Positions 17,351 to 26,053 of a stretch of DNA of 64,000 nt are shown piece by piece (the first letter of the stretch is position 1; each line of letters begins with the position of its first letter). Source of the stretch: Bacteroidia bacterium (GTDB taxonomy: Bacteria > Bacteroidota > Bacteroidia > Bacteroidales > Azobacteroidaceae); contig BNYG01000008.1 in the NCBI GenBank assembly GCA_026000155.1, forward strand, positions 1 through 64,000, in the 5' to 3' direction. The notes under the pieces are model-generated. The model made no database searches. It was not told the DNA's origin and saw only the letters and a program-made list of their open reading frames with translations. A program made the translations under genes and the position numbers.

Positions 17351-19192
17351 ATGACACAAGAAACGAAAGTTAAAGAATTGGAGAGTGTGGTTATCCGGTT
17401 TTCCGGTGATTCCGGCGACGGGATGCAATTGGTAGGAACACTTTTCTCTAATCTTTCTGCAGAATTGGGAAATGAAATCATTACGTTTCCCGATTATCCG
17501 GCTGAAATACGCGCTCCTCACGGGACGCTGAGCGGGGTTTCCGGTTACCAAATGCAAGTGGGCGGCAAAAAAGTCTATACCCCCGGCGATAAAGCCGATG
17601 TACTGATTGCGATGAATCCTGCTGCATTGAAAGTCAATGCCCAGTTCCTGAAACCGGATTCGGTGGTAATCATCGATACCGATTCTTTTCAGGCGGCCGA
17701 TTTGGAACGCGCTTTATTCAAAACGGACGATCCTTTCAACGAATTGGGATTAGCCTCCGTACAGGTAGTAGCGGCGCCCATTACGCAAATGTGCAAAGAT
17801 TGTCTGGAAGGCGTTGCCGACAATAAGCAGGCGCTCAAAAGCCGCAATATCTTTGCTTTGGGATTGGTTTGCTGGTTATTCAACCGCCCCTTGGAAATTG
17901 TAGAAAAACTGCTTTCCGAAAAATTCAAAAAGAAACCGGAAGTGTTGAAAGCCAACTTGTTGATTTTGCAAGCCGGCTTCAATTACGGACACAATATCCA
18001 TGCCGCCGTTTCAACCTATCGCATTGAAACGACTTCCCATAAAAAAGGATTTTACACCGATATCAACGGAAACAAAGCGACGGCTTACGGTTTGATTGCA
18101 GCGGCGGAAAAAGCAGGATTGCAATTGTTCCTGGGTTCTTATCCCATCACTCCCGCTACCGACATCATGCAGGAATTGACGGCACGGAAAGAACTCGGCG
18201 TGAAAGTGATGCAAACCGAAGATGAAATTGCCGGTATCTGTACAGCCATTGGCGCTTCTTTTGCCGGAAGTCTGTCTGTTACAAGCACTTCCGGTCCCGG
18301 TTTGGCTTTGAAAAGCGAAGCCATCGGTTTGGCGGTAATTGCTGAAATTCCCTTGGTGGTGGTAGATGTGCAACGCGCAGGCCCTTCGACGGGTATGCCG
18401 ACCAAGAGCGAACAAACCGATTTGATGCAGGCCTTGTACGGCCGGAACGGCGAAAGTCCCGCAGTGGTTATGGCTGCTCTTTCTCCGACAGATTGTTTCG
18501 ATTCGGCTTTTTGGGCTTCCAAAATTGCCTTGGAACACATGACTCCGGTCATCTTGTTGACCGACGGTTACATTGCCAACGGTTCTTCCGCCTGGCGGAT
18601 TCCCGATTTGGAAGAATATCCCGAAATCAAACCTCCATACGTAACTCCTGAAATGCAAAACGCATGGGCGCCTTATAAACGCAATTTGGAAAATGACGTT
18701 CGCTACTGGGCGGTTCCCGGAACAGAAGGATTTGCGCACCGGATTGGCGGTTTGGAAAAAGAATATTATCAGAGTACGATATGCACCGACCCCGATAATC
18801 ACCAGAAAATGACGGAAACCCGTCAGGCTAAAATAGATAAGATTGCCGGTTACATTCCTTTGCAGGAAGTATCGGGCGATGAAGAGGCCGATATTTTGGT
18901 CGTAGGCTGGGGAGGTACGTACGGTCACTTATCCGAAGCCGTAGAAGAGGTACGGAAATCGGGTAAAAAAGTGGCTTTTACGCATTTCCGCCATATCAAT
19001 CCCTTGCCCAAAAATACGGAAGAAATGATACGGAAATACAAAAAAGTATTGGTCATTGAACAAAATTTGGGACAATTCGCCAATTTCTTGCGTTCCAAAA
19101 TCGGAGGATTCAATCCCTGTCAATTCAACCGGGTAAAAGGACAACCCTTTATAGTAGCCCGTTTAGTAGAAGAAATCATTAAATTAATGTAA
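17351..19192 (+). CDS. korA: 2-oxoacid:ferredoxin oxidoreductase, fused gamma-alpha subunit (KorA type)
   Basis: This 613-residue subunit joins a gamma domain (residues 1 to about 190; VIRFSGDSGDGMQLVGTLFS and FPDYPAEIRAPHGT) to a pyrimidine-binding alpha domain (from about 235; ITPATDIMQEL, QTEDEIAGICTAIGASFAG, TSTSGPGLALKSEAIGLAV). A C-terminal domain begins at DILVVGWGGTYG. With KorB it oxidatively decarboxylates 2-oxoglutarate, or another 2-oxoacid, to the acyl-CoA with ferredoxin as acceptor, a standard anaerobic pathway in Bacteroidales. Which 2-oxoacid is used cannot be settled from sequence. Confidence 0.93.
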   Translation: MTQETKVKELESVVIRFSGDSGDGMQLVGTLFSNLSAELGNEIITFPDYPAEIRAPHGTLSGVSGYQMQVGGKKVYTPGDKADVLIAMNPAALKVNAQFLKPDSVVIIDTDSFQAADLERALFKTDDPFNELGLASVQVVAAPITQMCKDCLEGVADNKQALKSRNIFALGLVCWLFNRPLEIVEKLLSEKFKKKPEVLKANLLILQAGFNYGHNIHAAVSTYRIETTSHKKGFYTDINGNKATAYGLIAAAEKAGLQLFLGSYPITPATDIMQELTARKELGVKVMQTEDEIAGICTAIGASFAGSLSVTSTSGPGLALKSEAIGLAVIAEIPLVVVDVQRAGPSTGMPTKSEQTDLMQALYGRNGESPAVVMAALSPTDCFDSAFWASKIALEHMTPVILLTDGYIANGSSAWRIPDLEEYPEIKPPYVTPEMQNAWAPYKRNLENDVRYWAVPGTEGFAHRIGGLEKEYYQSTICTDPDNHQKMTETRQAKIDKIAGYIPLQEVSGDEEADILVVGWGGTYGHLSEAVEEVRKSGKKVAFTHFRHINPLPKNTEEMIRKYKKVLVIEQNLGQFANFLRSKIGGFNPCQFNRVKGQPFIVARLVEEIIKLM

Positions 19193-19199
19193 ATCCGTA

Positions 19200-19221
19200 G
19201 GGGCGAATCATTATTCGCCCC
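19200..19221. repeat. Small palindromic repeat between korA and korB
   Basis: GGGGCGAAT and ATTCGCCCC pair around a 4-nt loop in the 44-bp gap. Preceded by GTA, it resembles dispersed GTAGGGGCGAAT-type repeats; a related palindrome lies inside GH115 at 45376-45403. It could tune korA/korB expression, but that is speculation. Confidence 0.7.
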
Positions 19222-19236
19222 CTAAATATTATAATC

Positions 19237-20250
19237 ATGTCAGAACAAATATACGAAGCAAAAGATTTCAAGAGTCCGCAATTGGTAAGATGGTGTCCCG
19301 GATGCGGCGATTACGGCGTATTGAACAGCCTGCACAAAGCCATGGCTGAGTTGGGCGTTGCGCCTCATAATACCGCTGTGATTTCCGGTATCGGATGTTC
19401 GTCCCGTTTGCCTTATTATATGAATACCTACGGTTTTCATACCATTCACGGACGGGGAGCTGCGATTGCCACCGGCGTGAAAGTGGCTAATCCGAAATTG
19501 TCCGTTTGGTTGGCTACCGGCGACGGCGATTGTTTGGCGATTGGCGGAAATCATTTTATTCATGCCGTCCGCCGGAATGTCGATATCAATATCCTGTTGA
19601 TGAATAATAAAATTTACGGTCTGACCAAAGGTCAATATTCGCCGACTTCCGCCCGCGGGTTTGTATCCAAATCGTCGCCTTACGGAACGGTGGAAGATCC
19701 TTTCCGTCCGGCTGAATTGGCTATCGGAGCGCGGGGACGGTTCTTTGCCCGCACGATTGATACGGATATAAAAAATTCACCGAATATTTTATTAGCCGCC
19801 GCCAGGCACAAAGGCGCTTCCGTAGTGGAAGTCATTTTGAATTGTGTCATTTTCAATGATGGAATCAACGAAGCGATTACTTCCAGAGAAAACCGTCCGG
19901 ACCGGACTATTTTTCTTCGCCACGGAGAAAAAATGATTTTCGGAAAAGACAATAATAAAGGGATTGTACAGGATGGTTTCAACCTGAAAGTCGTGACCAT
20001 CGGCGAAAACGGATATACTTTGGATAATGTGTTGGTACATGATGCCAAGGCCGCCGATCCTACGCTGCATCTGAAACTGGCTTTGATGGATGGCAATGAA
20101 TTGCCTGTTGCCTTGGGAGTGATCCGCGATGTAGAGGCTCCGGTTTATGATCAGGAAGTCGAAAAACAAATCGAAAGCGTAAAAGCCAAAAAACCGGCGC
20201 GGACATTGAAAGAATTTCTGTTGTCGGGGGATACTTGGGAAGTGAAATGA
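19237..20250 (+). CDS. korB: 2-oxoacid:ferredoxin oxidoreductase, beta subunit (KorB type)
   Basis: This 337-residue TPP-binding subunit has RWCPGCGDYGVL near the N-terminus and GIGCSS, which supply iron-sulphur cysteines. The TPP/Mg motif is ATGDGDCLAIGGNHFIHA followed by NILLMNNKIYGLTKGQ. It pairs with the fused KorA encoded 44 bp upstream. Its TGA stop overlaps the ATG of the next gene (ATGA), so korB is translationally linked to the STAS-like gene. Confidence 0.94.
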   Translation: MSEQIYEAKDFKSPQLVRWCPGCGDYGVLNSLHKAMAELGVAPHNTAVISGIGCSSRLPYYMNTYGFHTIHGRGAAIATGVKVANPKLSVWLATGDGDCLAIGGNHFIHAVRRNVDINILLMNNKIYGLTKGQYSPTSARGFVSKSSPYGTVEDPFRPAELAIGARGRFFARTIDTDIKNSPNILLAAARHKGASVVEVILNCVIFNDGINEAITSRENRPDRTIFLRHGEKMIFGKDNNKGIVQDGFNLKVVTIGENGYTLDNVLVHDAKAADPTLHLKLALMDGNELPVALGVIRDVEAPVYDQEVEKQIESVKAKKPARTLKEFLLSGDTWEVK

Positions 20251-20591
20251 AAACAATCCGTATCAAAAGTATGCTGGGTAAAGATACCGGTATTTCAACC
20301 GACGAGGGAGAACGGATTTACAATGTCCTTTATCCTTTATTGCAAGCAGGGGAAAAGGTAGAACTTGATTTCCAGGATATTACTTTGCTTACGACTCCTT
20401 TCCTTCATGCCGTCGCCGGAAAACTGATTCATGCGTTCAAGGCGGAAGAATTGGAAGAAAATCTAAGTTACCGGAATACTTCGCCTAAAATCGAAGCCCG
20501 GTTGCAAAAGATTCTGGAGACTTCGCATACGCATCTTCATCATCCCGAACCTTTTGATTTATGTGCTCACAAAGCATTCAATGGAGAATAA
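20247..20591 (+). CDS. STAS-like domain protein (DUF4325 type)
   Basis: This 114-residue protein starts at the ATG at 20247 (MKTIRIKSMLGKDTGISTDE), overlapping the korB stop by 4 bp. It shows the STAS-like alpha/beta pattern: GERIYNVLYPLLQAGEKVELDFQ-type helix and strand, then DITLLTTPFLHAVAGKLIHAF. This matches the DUF4325 STAS-like family, whose members often sit beside partner genes of unknown role. It overlaps the next gene by 11 bp, so the pair is surely co-expressed. Function is not known; a regulatory or antitoxin-like role is inference from the PIN neighbour. Confidence 0.7.
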   Translation: MKTIRIKSMLGKDTGISTDEGERIYNVLYPLLQAGEKVELDFQDITLLTTPFLHAVAGKLIHAFKAEELEENLSYRNTSPKIEARLQKILETSHTHLHHPEPFDLCAHKAFNGE

Positions 20592-21120
20592 AGTACTGAA
20601 TATTGCCGAATATAATCCCGTTTCATCGGATTTGTTTTTCTTTGACAATAATGTCTGGATGTTTTTGTTTTGCCCTTTGGGAGAGCATCAATATCACAAA
20701 CAGCAGCTTTATTCCCGGTTTTTGCAAGAAGTCCTGGCGGTGAATGCTCCGATATTTATCAACGACCTGGTATTGTCGGAATTTTCCAATACCTATTTCC
20801 GTCTGGATTTTCATCAATTTGCCTTACAGCAAAACCGGCCGGTCGTGTATAAAAAAAATTACGTGGGAACTTCCCGTTACCAACGGATTGCCTCCGACAT
20901 CCGGCATGCGATTGATGATATTTTGCAGATTGCACGGCATTCGGATCAATCGATTAATACCTTAGGCTTGACGAATGTACTTTCCAATATCGAACACATT
21001 GATTTTAACGATAGCTTTTATATTGAACAGGCCAAAGCCGGGAATTGGAAAATCGTCACGGACGACCGGGATTTTCAAAAAGTGGCGCATCAGATTCCGA
21101 TAATCACCAAAATGGATTAA
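20581..21120 (+). CDS. PIN-domain protein (predicted RNase)
   Basis: This 179-residue protein is read from the ATG at 20581; an in-frame upstream codon at 20554 would extend the overlap and is less likely. The acidic PIN-fold residues are visible: FFFDNNVWMFLF (D22), NDLVLSEFSNTYFR (E67), and near the C-terminus HIDFNDSFYIEQAKAG followed by IVTDDRDFQ. PIN proteins are Mg-dependent RNases, often toxins. It overlaps the STAS-like gene by 11 bp. A toxin-antitoxin-like or regulated RNase pair is possible but unproven. Confidence 0.75.
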   Translation: MENKVLNIAEYNPVSSDLFFFDNNVWMFLFCPLGEHQYHKQQLYSRFLQEVLAVNAPIFINDLVLSEFSNTYFRLDFHQFALQQNRPVVYKKNYVGTSRYQRIASDIRHAIDDILQIARHSDQSINTLGLTNVLSNIEHIDFNDSFYIEQAKAGNWKIVTDDRDFQKVAHQIPIITKMD

Positions 21121-21387
21121 GCAAACGGTCGTACTGGAAAAAATCAATCCTTTTTGTTTGTATTTAGAATAATTATCCTATATTTGCAATCTCACTCATT
21201 AATTTTTTGCCGATGGTAAAACAAGTGAATCTTCATTTTATTTCTGACTTGTGGTAAAGACATAAAAAAGACGTTTTCAGATAAAGTTTGTAACCCAACT
21301 TGTACTTCTTAAAAATGAACGCCAAATTCCACAGCGAAAATTTACGGCAGCGTTGGATGAAGATGATTGAAAATAAAAACGAATAAA
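21121..21387 (+). promoter_or_regulatory. Promoter region before the DUF1016 gene, with two tiny frames
   Basis: The -7 box TATATTTG (21179-21186) has TTTG-type -33 candidates in 21151-21160. Downstream are two tiny frames, MVKQVNLHFISDLW (21213-21257) and a 23-codon frame (21315-21386) ending one base before the DUF1016 start. I cannot assign either; they may be decayed gene remnants or leader peptides. Confidence 0.45.
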
Positions 21388-22473
21388 ATGGAAATAGTCA
21401 ATATAAATAACAAAAGCAATCAACTGTTGCAAGGTATTGAACACCTGATTGAGCAAACAGGCAGGCAAGTTGCGGTGTATCTAAACACCACAATCAGCCG
21501 TCTGTATTGGTCTATCGGCAATTATATTATTACTGAAATACAGTATGAAACCTATTCACAATACGGACAGCAAATTGTGGCGACACTGTCGCAAACATTG
21601 ACCGAAAAATATGGGAAAGGCTATACATATTCCGCATTGAGACGGATGATAAGAGTAGCAGAAACATTCGATGAAAAAATGTTGGCGACACTGTCGCCAA
21701 CATTGAGTTGGAGTCATTTTATCGAACTGGCTTATATAGAAAATAGTACAAAACGGCTGTTTTACCAACAAATGTGTGTCGCCGAAAAGTGGAGTCTTCG
21801 CACGCTCAGGCAAAAAGAAGATGCTATGCTTTTTGAACGCACCGCCATTGCCGCCAAACCCGAAGACGAAATCATACATACATTGCAAAGCACAAGTAAC
21901 ACAAATTCAACCCCCGATTTGGTATTCAAAAGCACTTACATTCTTGATTTTCTGGGTTTGAGTGGATATTATTCCGAAAAAGACCTCGAAGATGCCATTC
22001 TGCACAATTTGGAGCAGTTTATTATGGAACTCGGTCAGGATTTTGCTTTTGTGGAACGGCAAAAGCGCATTCCCATTGACAGCGTTGATTATTCGCTCGA
22101 CCTGCTTTTCTTTCACCGAAAACTGAATCGTTTAATTGCCATTGACCTGAAACTCGGCAAGTTTCAACCCAAATACAAAGGGCAAATGGAACTCTACCTG
22201 AAATATCTGCAAAAGCACGACCAACAACCTCACGAAAATTCGCCTGTCGGCTTGCTGCTTTGCAGCGAAGGCAATACGGAACACATTGAACTGCTGATGC
22301 TTGACGAAAAGAATATAAAAGTGGCGCAATACCTAACTGCCTTGCCCGACAAGCAATGGTTTATTGACAAACTCAACAAATCTATTGCCATTGCGCGGGA
22401 AAATGTGAAATCGTGGGATGAAAAAGAGTTGGCGAGAGAAGCGTTGAAAATTGCAAAACAGAATATAACATAA
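21388..22473 (+). CDS. DUF1016 (YhcG-type) PD-(D/E)XK nuclease, apparently complete
   Basis: This 361-residue protein is read from the ATG at 21388; a TTG seven codons upstream is rejected. The N-terminal DUF1016 domain (YWSIGNYIITEIQ, YGQQIVATLSQTL, YSALRRMIRVAE, LSWSHFIELA) is followed by the C-terminal nuclease domain: DAILHNLEQFIMEL, SLDLLFFHRKLN and IAIDLKLGKFQPKYKGQMELYL. The Asp of SLDLLF and the D-L-K of IDLKLG form the PD-(D/E)XK site. The family is linked to mobile elements and DNA metabolism; its substrate is unknown. It serves here as an intact reference for the damaged paralogue at 26702. Confidence 0.9.
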   Translation: MEIVNINNKSNQLLQGIEHLIEQTGRQVAVYLNTTISRLYWSIGNYIITEIQYETYSQYGQQIVATLSQTLTEKYGKGYTYSALRRMIRVAETFDEKMLATLSPTLSWSHFIELAYIENSTKRLFYQQMCVAEKWSLRTLRQKEDAMLFERTAIAAKPEDEIIHTLQSTSNTNSTPDLVFKSTYILDFLGLSGYYSEKDLEDAILHNLEQFIMELGQDFAFVERQKRIPIDSVDYSLDLLFFHRKLNRLIAIDLKLGKFQPKYKGQMELYLKYLQKHDQQPHENSPVGLLLCSEGNTEHIELLMLDEKNIKVAQYLTALPDKQWFIDKLNKSIAIARENVKSWDEKELAREALKIAKQNIT

Positions 22474-22491
22474 AATAAAAAAATTACGAAC

Positions 22492-23475
22492 ATGAAACAC
22501 TTATCATTTATTCTCATTTTTATAGGAGCGTTGTGCGCAACGCCTACACAGGCACAGTCCGTAAAAGGACCCGTCCGCAACGCCACGTTTACCGCCAAAC
22601 CCACCGAAGGCAAAAACGGCTACGAAGTACGAATCACAATGAAGTACCGCTTTCAGTTGTGCGCGGGCGATGTTACGCTCGACTGCAAACGCACCGCACA
22701 CGAGCCGCTGGCGTATTGGGTTGGCGGCAAACGCTACACCGAAGCCGAAATAAAAGGCGGCTGCAAGTTCAAAACAGATAAAAGCGATTTGTACCCCAAC
22801 CTCGACTTTACGGCTGATGTTATCAACGAATTTAACGGCAGAAAAGTTGGCAGCGGCAAATGGGTTTGGGTAAATCTGGCTGATTGGGGCGGCTGTTTGG
22901 GCGATTACGGCACAGGCGGTTTCAAGTACCCAACGGCAGGCATTTCAGGCAATGTGCAGGACTACATTAAAGGTATCATTCCGATGCTTTTACTCAAAAA
23001 CATTACCCCCAAAGATGCACCTAACCGTGATTACGAAATTGAAAAATGTATTTCGGGGAAGGAAGAACCGAAGAAAGAAGAAAAACCTGCATTTGATTGC
23101 GTTGAAATTAGCGGCGTTTGTTGGGCAACAAAAAATTTAGGTGATGATGATGCTTTATATACTTATGATGAAGCAGTGAAAAATTGCCCTGACGGTTGGC
23201 GTTTGCCTACGAAATCTGAATTTGATGCACTTATTGCAAGTGGCAAAAGTCGTAATGAAAATAATGGAGCCGAGCATTTTGCAGGTGGAAAACTTATTTT
23301 GCCCGCAGCAGGCTATAATGGAACAGGAGAACAGTTTAAAAATGTCTATGCTTATTATTGGACAGGTACAAAAGCAAATAATGATGGCGTTTATTGCTTT
23401 TTAGGTTATTATGGAAATTGTCGAGAAGGTAGAAGAGGAGATTTCAAATTTTCTGTTCGTTTAGTTAAGAAATAA
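22492..23475 (+). CDS. Secreted protein with C-terminal FISUMP domain
   Basis: This 327-residue protein has a signal peptide ending near PTQAQ. The region 25-190 is not recognised; it has paired Cys residues (LCAGDVTLDC, GGCKF, WGGCLG) that may form disulphides. A Lys/Glu linker (KEEPKKEEKP) leads to the FISUMP domain: GVCWATKNLG, CPDGWRLPTKSEFDALI, LPAAGYNGTG, YYWTGTKA and the C-terminal FSVRLVKK. FISUMP is a lectin-like module of surface proteins in Fibrobacter and Bacteroidota. It is followed closely by a permuted NlpC/P60-like gene and a second FISUMP gene. Confidence 0.82.
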   Translation: MKHLSFILIFIGALCATPTQAQSVKGPVRNATFTAKPTEGKNGYEVRITMKYRFQLCAGDVTLDCKRTAHEPLAYWVGGKRYTEAEIKGGCKFKTDKSDLYPNLDFTADVINEFNGRKVGSGKWVWVNLADWGGCLGDYGTGGFKYPTAGISGNVQDYIKGIIPMLLLKNITPKDAPNRDYEIEKCISGKEEPKKEEKPAFDCVEISGVCWATKNLGDDDALYTYDEAVKNCPDGWRLPTKSEFDALIASGKSRNENNGAEHFAGGKLILPAAGYNGTGEQFKNVYAYYWTGTKANNDGVYCFLGYYGNCREGRRGDFKFSVRLVKK

Positions 23476-23509
23476 ATCATAAATCATTAAAATATAGGAG
23501 ATTTTAGAA

Positions 23510-24439
23510 ATGTCAAAAATTCAAAATTCAGATTTAAAGGCAGGCGATATTCTGCTTTATCACGGTAAAAAAAGTTGGATTAGCAAAGCAATCCGCAAAC
23601 TTGACGGTACGGAGTATAATCACGCCGCTATTTACGATGGAGAGCAAGTGATTGAAGCACTTTCAAAAGGCATTGTAGAAAAAAACATTGCCGACAGTAT
23701 TACCGACAGCGACCCTGTTACTGTTTTGCGCCTCAATCCCGAACAGGCGGATATGCTGCCTGTGGTTACGGTTGCTAAAAATTATTTGGGCAAACCGTAT
23801 GCCTATGAACAAATTCTATTGCTTGTGGTTATTTGTTTGTTTCGTAAAATCAAAATGAACAAAATTGTTGCAAAAGTAGTAGAGTTTATTCTCGAAAAAA
23901 CCGCTGTATTATTGTTAAACACATTTGTACGAGATGGTAAAGATGCGTTGATTTGTTCCGAACTCGTTTATCGCAGTTACAACGAAGCCGACAAAACGGA
24001 AGGAACATACAAAATTCACATTGACCGCACAAGCGAAAAAAGCGGTTTTACACAATCAGTTGCAGAAGAAGGCAGTTTGTATTCTCGTTTATTTGGTAAT
24101 GCCATAGAAATTATGCCAAATGTGGGAAAAGCGGGTTTTATGCTGACAAATATTATTTCAGAAGAAGAATGTGAAAAGTTGGTTGATGAATTAGTCGATG
24201 ATTACAAAGAAGAATTGTTAGACACCATTACCGAACAGCGTTTGAAAGCAGCAGCCGAAAATTTGTTTGCTACCATTGATGCTTCCAAGCAAGAAAAAGG
24301 CAATGCTTTCATTGCGGGAAAAATCAATATCTTTGATATTATCAAGGCATTAGGTGCAGACGGCAGTGATTTTGTAACACCCGGCGACTTGTGGAAAGCG
24401 CAGAATACAAATCTTACAGTAATTGGCGACATAAAATAA
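23510..24439 (+). CDS. YiiX-type permuted NlpC/P60 (papain-like) hydrolase family protein
   Basis: This 309-residue protein opens with KAGDILLYHGKKSWISKAIRKLDGTEYNHAAIYDGEQVIEA in segments typical of the YiiX/DUF830 branch of NlpC/P60. The NHAAIYDG segment supplies the catalytic His, and DALICSELVYRSYNEAD supplies the Cys in the permuted order. A hydrophobic segment (LLLVVICLF) near residue 105 interrupts the domain. The C-terminal third (LVDELVDDYKEELLDTITEQ...) is helical and unassigned. No signal peptide is visible. The substrate could be a lipid or peptide amide. It lies between two secreted FISUMP proteins. Confidence 0.75.
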   Translation: MSKIQNSDLKAGDILLYHGKKSWISKAIRKLDGTEYNHAAIYDGEQVIEALSKGIVEKNIADSITDSDPVTVLRLNPEQADMLPVVTVAKNYLGKPYAYEQILLLVVICLFRKIKMNKIVAKVVEFILEKTAVLLLNTFVRDGKDALICSELVYRSYNEADKTEGTYKIHIDRTSEKSGFTQSVAEEGSLYSRLFGNAIEIMPNVGKAGFMLTNIISEEECEKLVDELVDDYKEELLDTITEQRLKAAAENLFATIDASKQEKGNAFIAGKINIFDIIKALGADGSDFVTPGDLWKAQNTNLTVIGDIK

Positions 24440-24445
24440 AAAATA

Positions 24446-25249
24446 ATGAAACCGATAAAAATAATTCTTACAGTGTGCGCACTCTTTGTGTGCACCTGTA
24501 TTTCGGCGCAAGATTTTGCCCACGCAGGCGCAGCCCTTACCACCGCAAGCGAGGCGTACGAAAGCGGCGATTACCGCACCGCGCTTTCGAACGTCGCAAC
24601 TTTTGAGCAGGCATTGGGCAAAGGCACTACCTATTCGCACTACCTCAAAATTATGAGTTTTTACCAACTCAAAGAGTACGAAAACTGCATTCAGCAGGTA
24701 CGCAAATATCAACAAACCGCCACCGAAGAAGATGATTATTTTGCCGAAATATCGCAAATTTACGCAGAGGCACAGCGCAAAAAAGCAGCCGTCAAACAGG
24801 TTAGCGGAGGAATAAACATTGGAGGCATAGTATGGGCAATCTGTAATGTAGGCAGTACACCCGGCAAGTTTGCAGCAAACCCCAAAGTAGCAGGAGGCTT
24901 ATATACTTGGACAGAAGCCCAAAAAGCGTGCCCTGCCGGCTGGCGTTTGCCAACAAAAGAAGAATTAGAAGTATTACTGTCTGAAGACAGTAAATGGACT
25001 GATAAAGGTAGAGAATTTGGTAGTGGCAGTAATACAATCTACCTGCCAGCTGCTGGTTGGCGCGATTATTTAGTTGGCATTTTGTGGGGAGTTGGTAAGG
25101 AAGTATACTATTGGAGTAGTACGTTTGATAGTACGTATGATGTCAGAGAGTACACTTACACCTTATTCTTCGATAGTGGTTACGCCGAGGTGGGTTCCGG
25201 TCAATATAAGAATAAACAATCCGTTCGCTGTGTTTGCGCAGATAAATAA
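24446..25249 (+). CDS. Secreted TPR plus FISUMP domain protein
   Basis: This 267-residue protein has a signal peptide ending near CISAQ. Residues 25-115 are helical and TPR-like (AYESGDYRTALSNVATFEQAL, YLKIMSFYQLKEYENCIQQV). The FISUMP domain follows: GIVWAICNVGS, GGLYTWTEAQKACPAGWRLP, LPAAGWRDY, YYWSST and a final SVRCVCADK. It starts 6 bp after the hydrolase gene, so the three genes 22492-25249 form one unit. Function is not known; the context suggests a surface or envelope complex. Confidence 0.8.
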   Translation: MKPIKIILTVCALFVCTCISAQDFAHAGAALTTASEAYESGDYRTALSNVATFEQALGKGTTYSHYLKIMSFYQLKEYENCIQQVRKYQQTATEEDDYFAEISQIYAEAQRKKAAVKQVSGGINIGGIVWAICNVGSTPGKFAANPKVAGGLYTWTEAQKACPAGWRLPTKEELEVLLSEDSKWTDKGREFGSGSNTIYLPAAGWRDYLVGILWGVGKEVYYWSSTFDSTYDVREYTYTLFFDSGYAEVGSGQYKNKQSVRCVCADK

Positions 25250-25258
25250 AGCAATAAA

Positions 25259-25672
25259 ATGAAAAACAAAATCACACAAGACCAGTTCGGCAATCGCGTA
25301 GAAATAGAACATTACTACGACGGCAGAAGGAAACGTATCACTTTCCCCCACTCAAAGTATTCCGAATTTGAGTTTTTGGGCGATGTGTATTCGGTAGCGG
25401 ATTTGCGGCAAAACAACGAAACGCTGAAAGAGTATTACCGTTACAGCGATGAGGAAGCATTTTTGCAGCGCGACCGTTACGGACGGCTGTGGCTCTATTT
25501 CTACGATTATTACAGCGACCACGAGCGCACGGATTACCTTTGGGCAGTCGTCGCCGACGAAGCCGATGCCGACAGTTTGGTAAAAGACGCCCGCCTCTCG
25601 CGCCTCCGCGAGCCGTATATTGCCTGCGATGGCGAGGGTTGGCAGGTGGCGCACGAATGGATTAAGGAGTAA
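25259..25672 (+). CDS. Hypothetical protein, 137 aa
   Basis: I do not recognise this protein. It is hydrophilic, rich in Tyr, Asp and Arg (YYRYSDEEAFLQRDRYGRLW, YDYYSDHERTDYLWA), with no signal peptide or membrane segment. It ends GEGWQVAHEWIKE. Coding character is good and it starts 9 bp after the FISUMP gene, so it likely belongs to the same transcript. The first rhuM repeat begins 22 bp after its stop. Confidence 0.6.
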   Translation: MKNKITQDQFGNRVEIEHYYDGRRKRITFPHSKYSEFEFLGDVYSVADLRQNNETLKEYYRYSDEEAFLQRDRYGRLWLYFYDYYSDHERTDYLWAVVADEADADSLVKDARLSRLREPYIACDGEGWQVAHEWIKE

Positions 25673-25694
25673 ATTACACAAAAATCAGAATATT

Positions 25695-26048
25695 ATGCCC
25701 TCACCCCAAAACATAGAACCCAATAAACTGCCTGAAAAGCCCAATCAGTTTATCATTTTCAAAACCGAAGATGATAAAATTTCGGTAGATGTGCGTTTTG
25801 AAAGCGAAACGACGTGGCTCACTAAACCACGCAAGAGAGTGGAAAAAATAGGTTTCCCTGATGTCGGGAAAACTAAAAAAAAATCCCGTAGGGAAACGAA
25901 GTTCGGCGTTAGCCAATATCGCTCGGTAGAAAGGTCAAAACACGTTACCGCCCTACATTCCGTAGGAATGCAAAGCTCGGTAGAAACGGCGAAATACCCA
26001 CCTTTAATAACATTCCGTAGGAATGTAACCAATGAAATATCAAAATAA
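25695..26048 (+). pseudogene. rhuM 5'-end repeat 1, running into dispersed repeats
   Basis: The ATG at 25695 opens MPSPQNIEPNKLPEKPNQF, then IIFKTEDDKISVDVRFESE and TTWLT. These are the first 43 or so residues of a RhuM-family protein, nearly identical to the copy at 28723. After TTWLT the homology stops and the frame runs through short palindromic repeats (GFPDVGKT, then CATTCCGTAGGAATG units), giving a meaningless tail to 117 residues. No RhuM core domain is present. Confidence 0.8.
25851..26025. repeat. Cluster of short palindromic repeats
   Basis: A hairpin GGTTTCCC-TGATGTC-GGGAAAACT occupies 25851-25874. Two identical palindromes CATTCCGTAGGAATG sit at 25956-25970 and 26011-26025, accompanied by GCTCGGTAGAAA at 25921 and 25976. 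The arrangement looks like a REP-type mosaic; the first unit is related to the in-frame repeats in the dinD-like gene. Confidence 0.75.
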
Positions 26049-26053
26049 AATAT

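Noticed and set aside
18011..18928. Minus-strand frame of 305 codons across korA
   Set aside because: Antisense shadow of a conserved enzyme gene.
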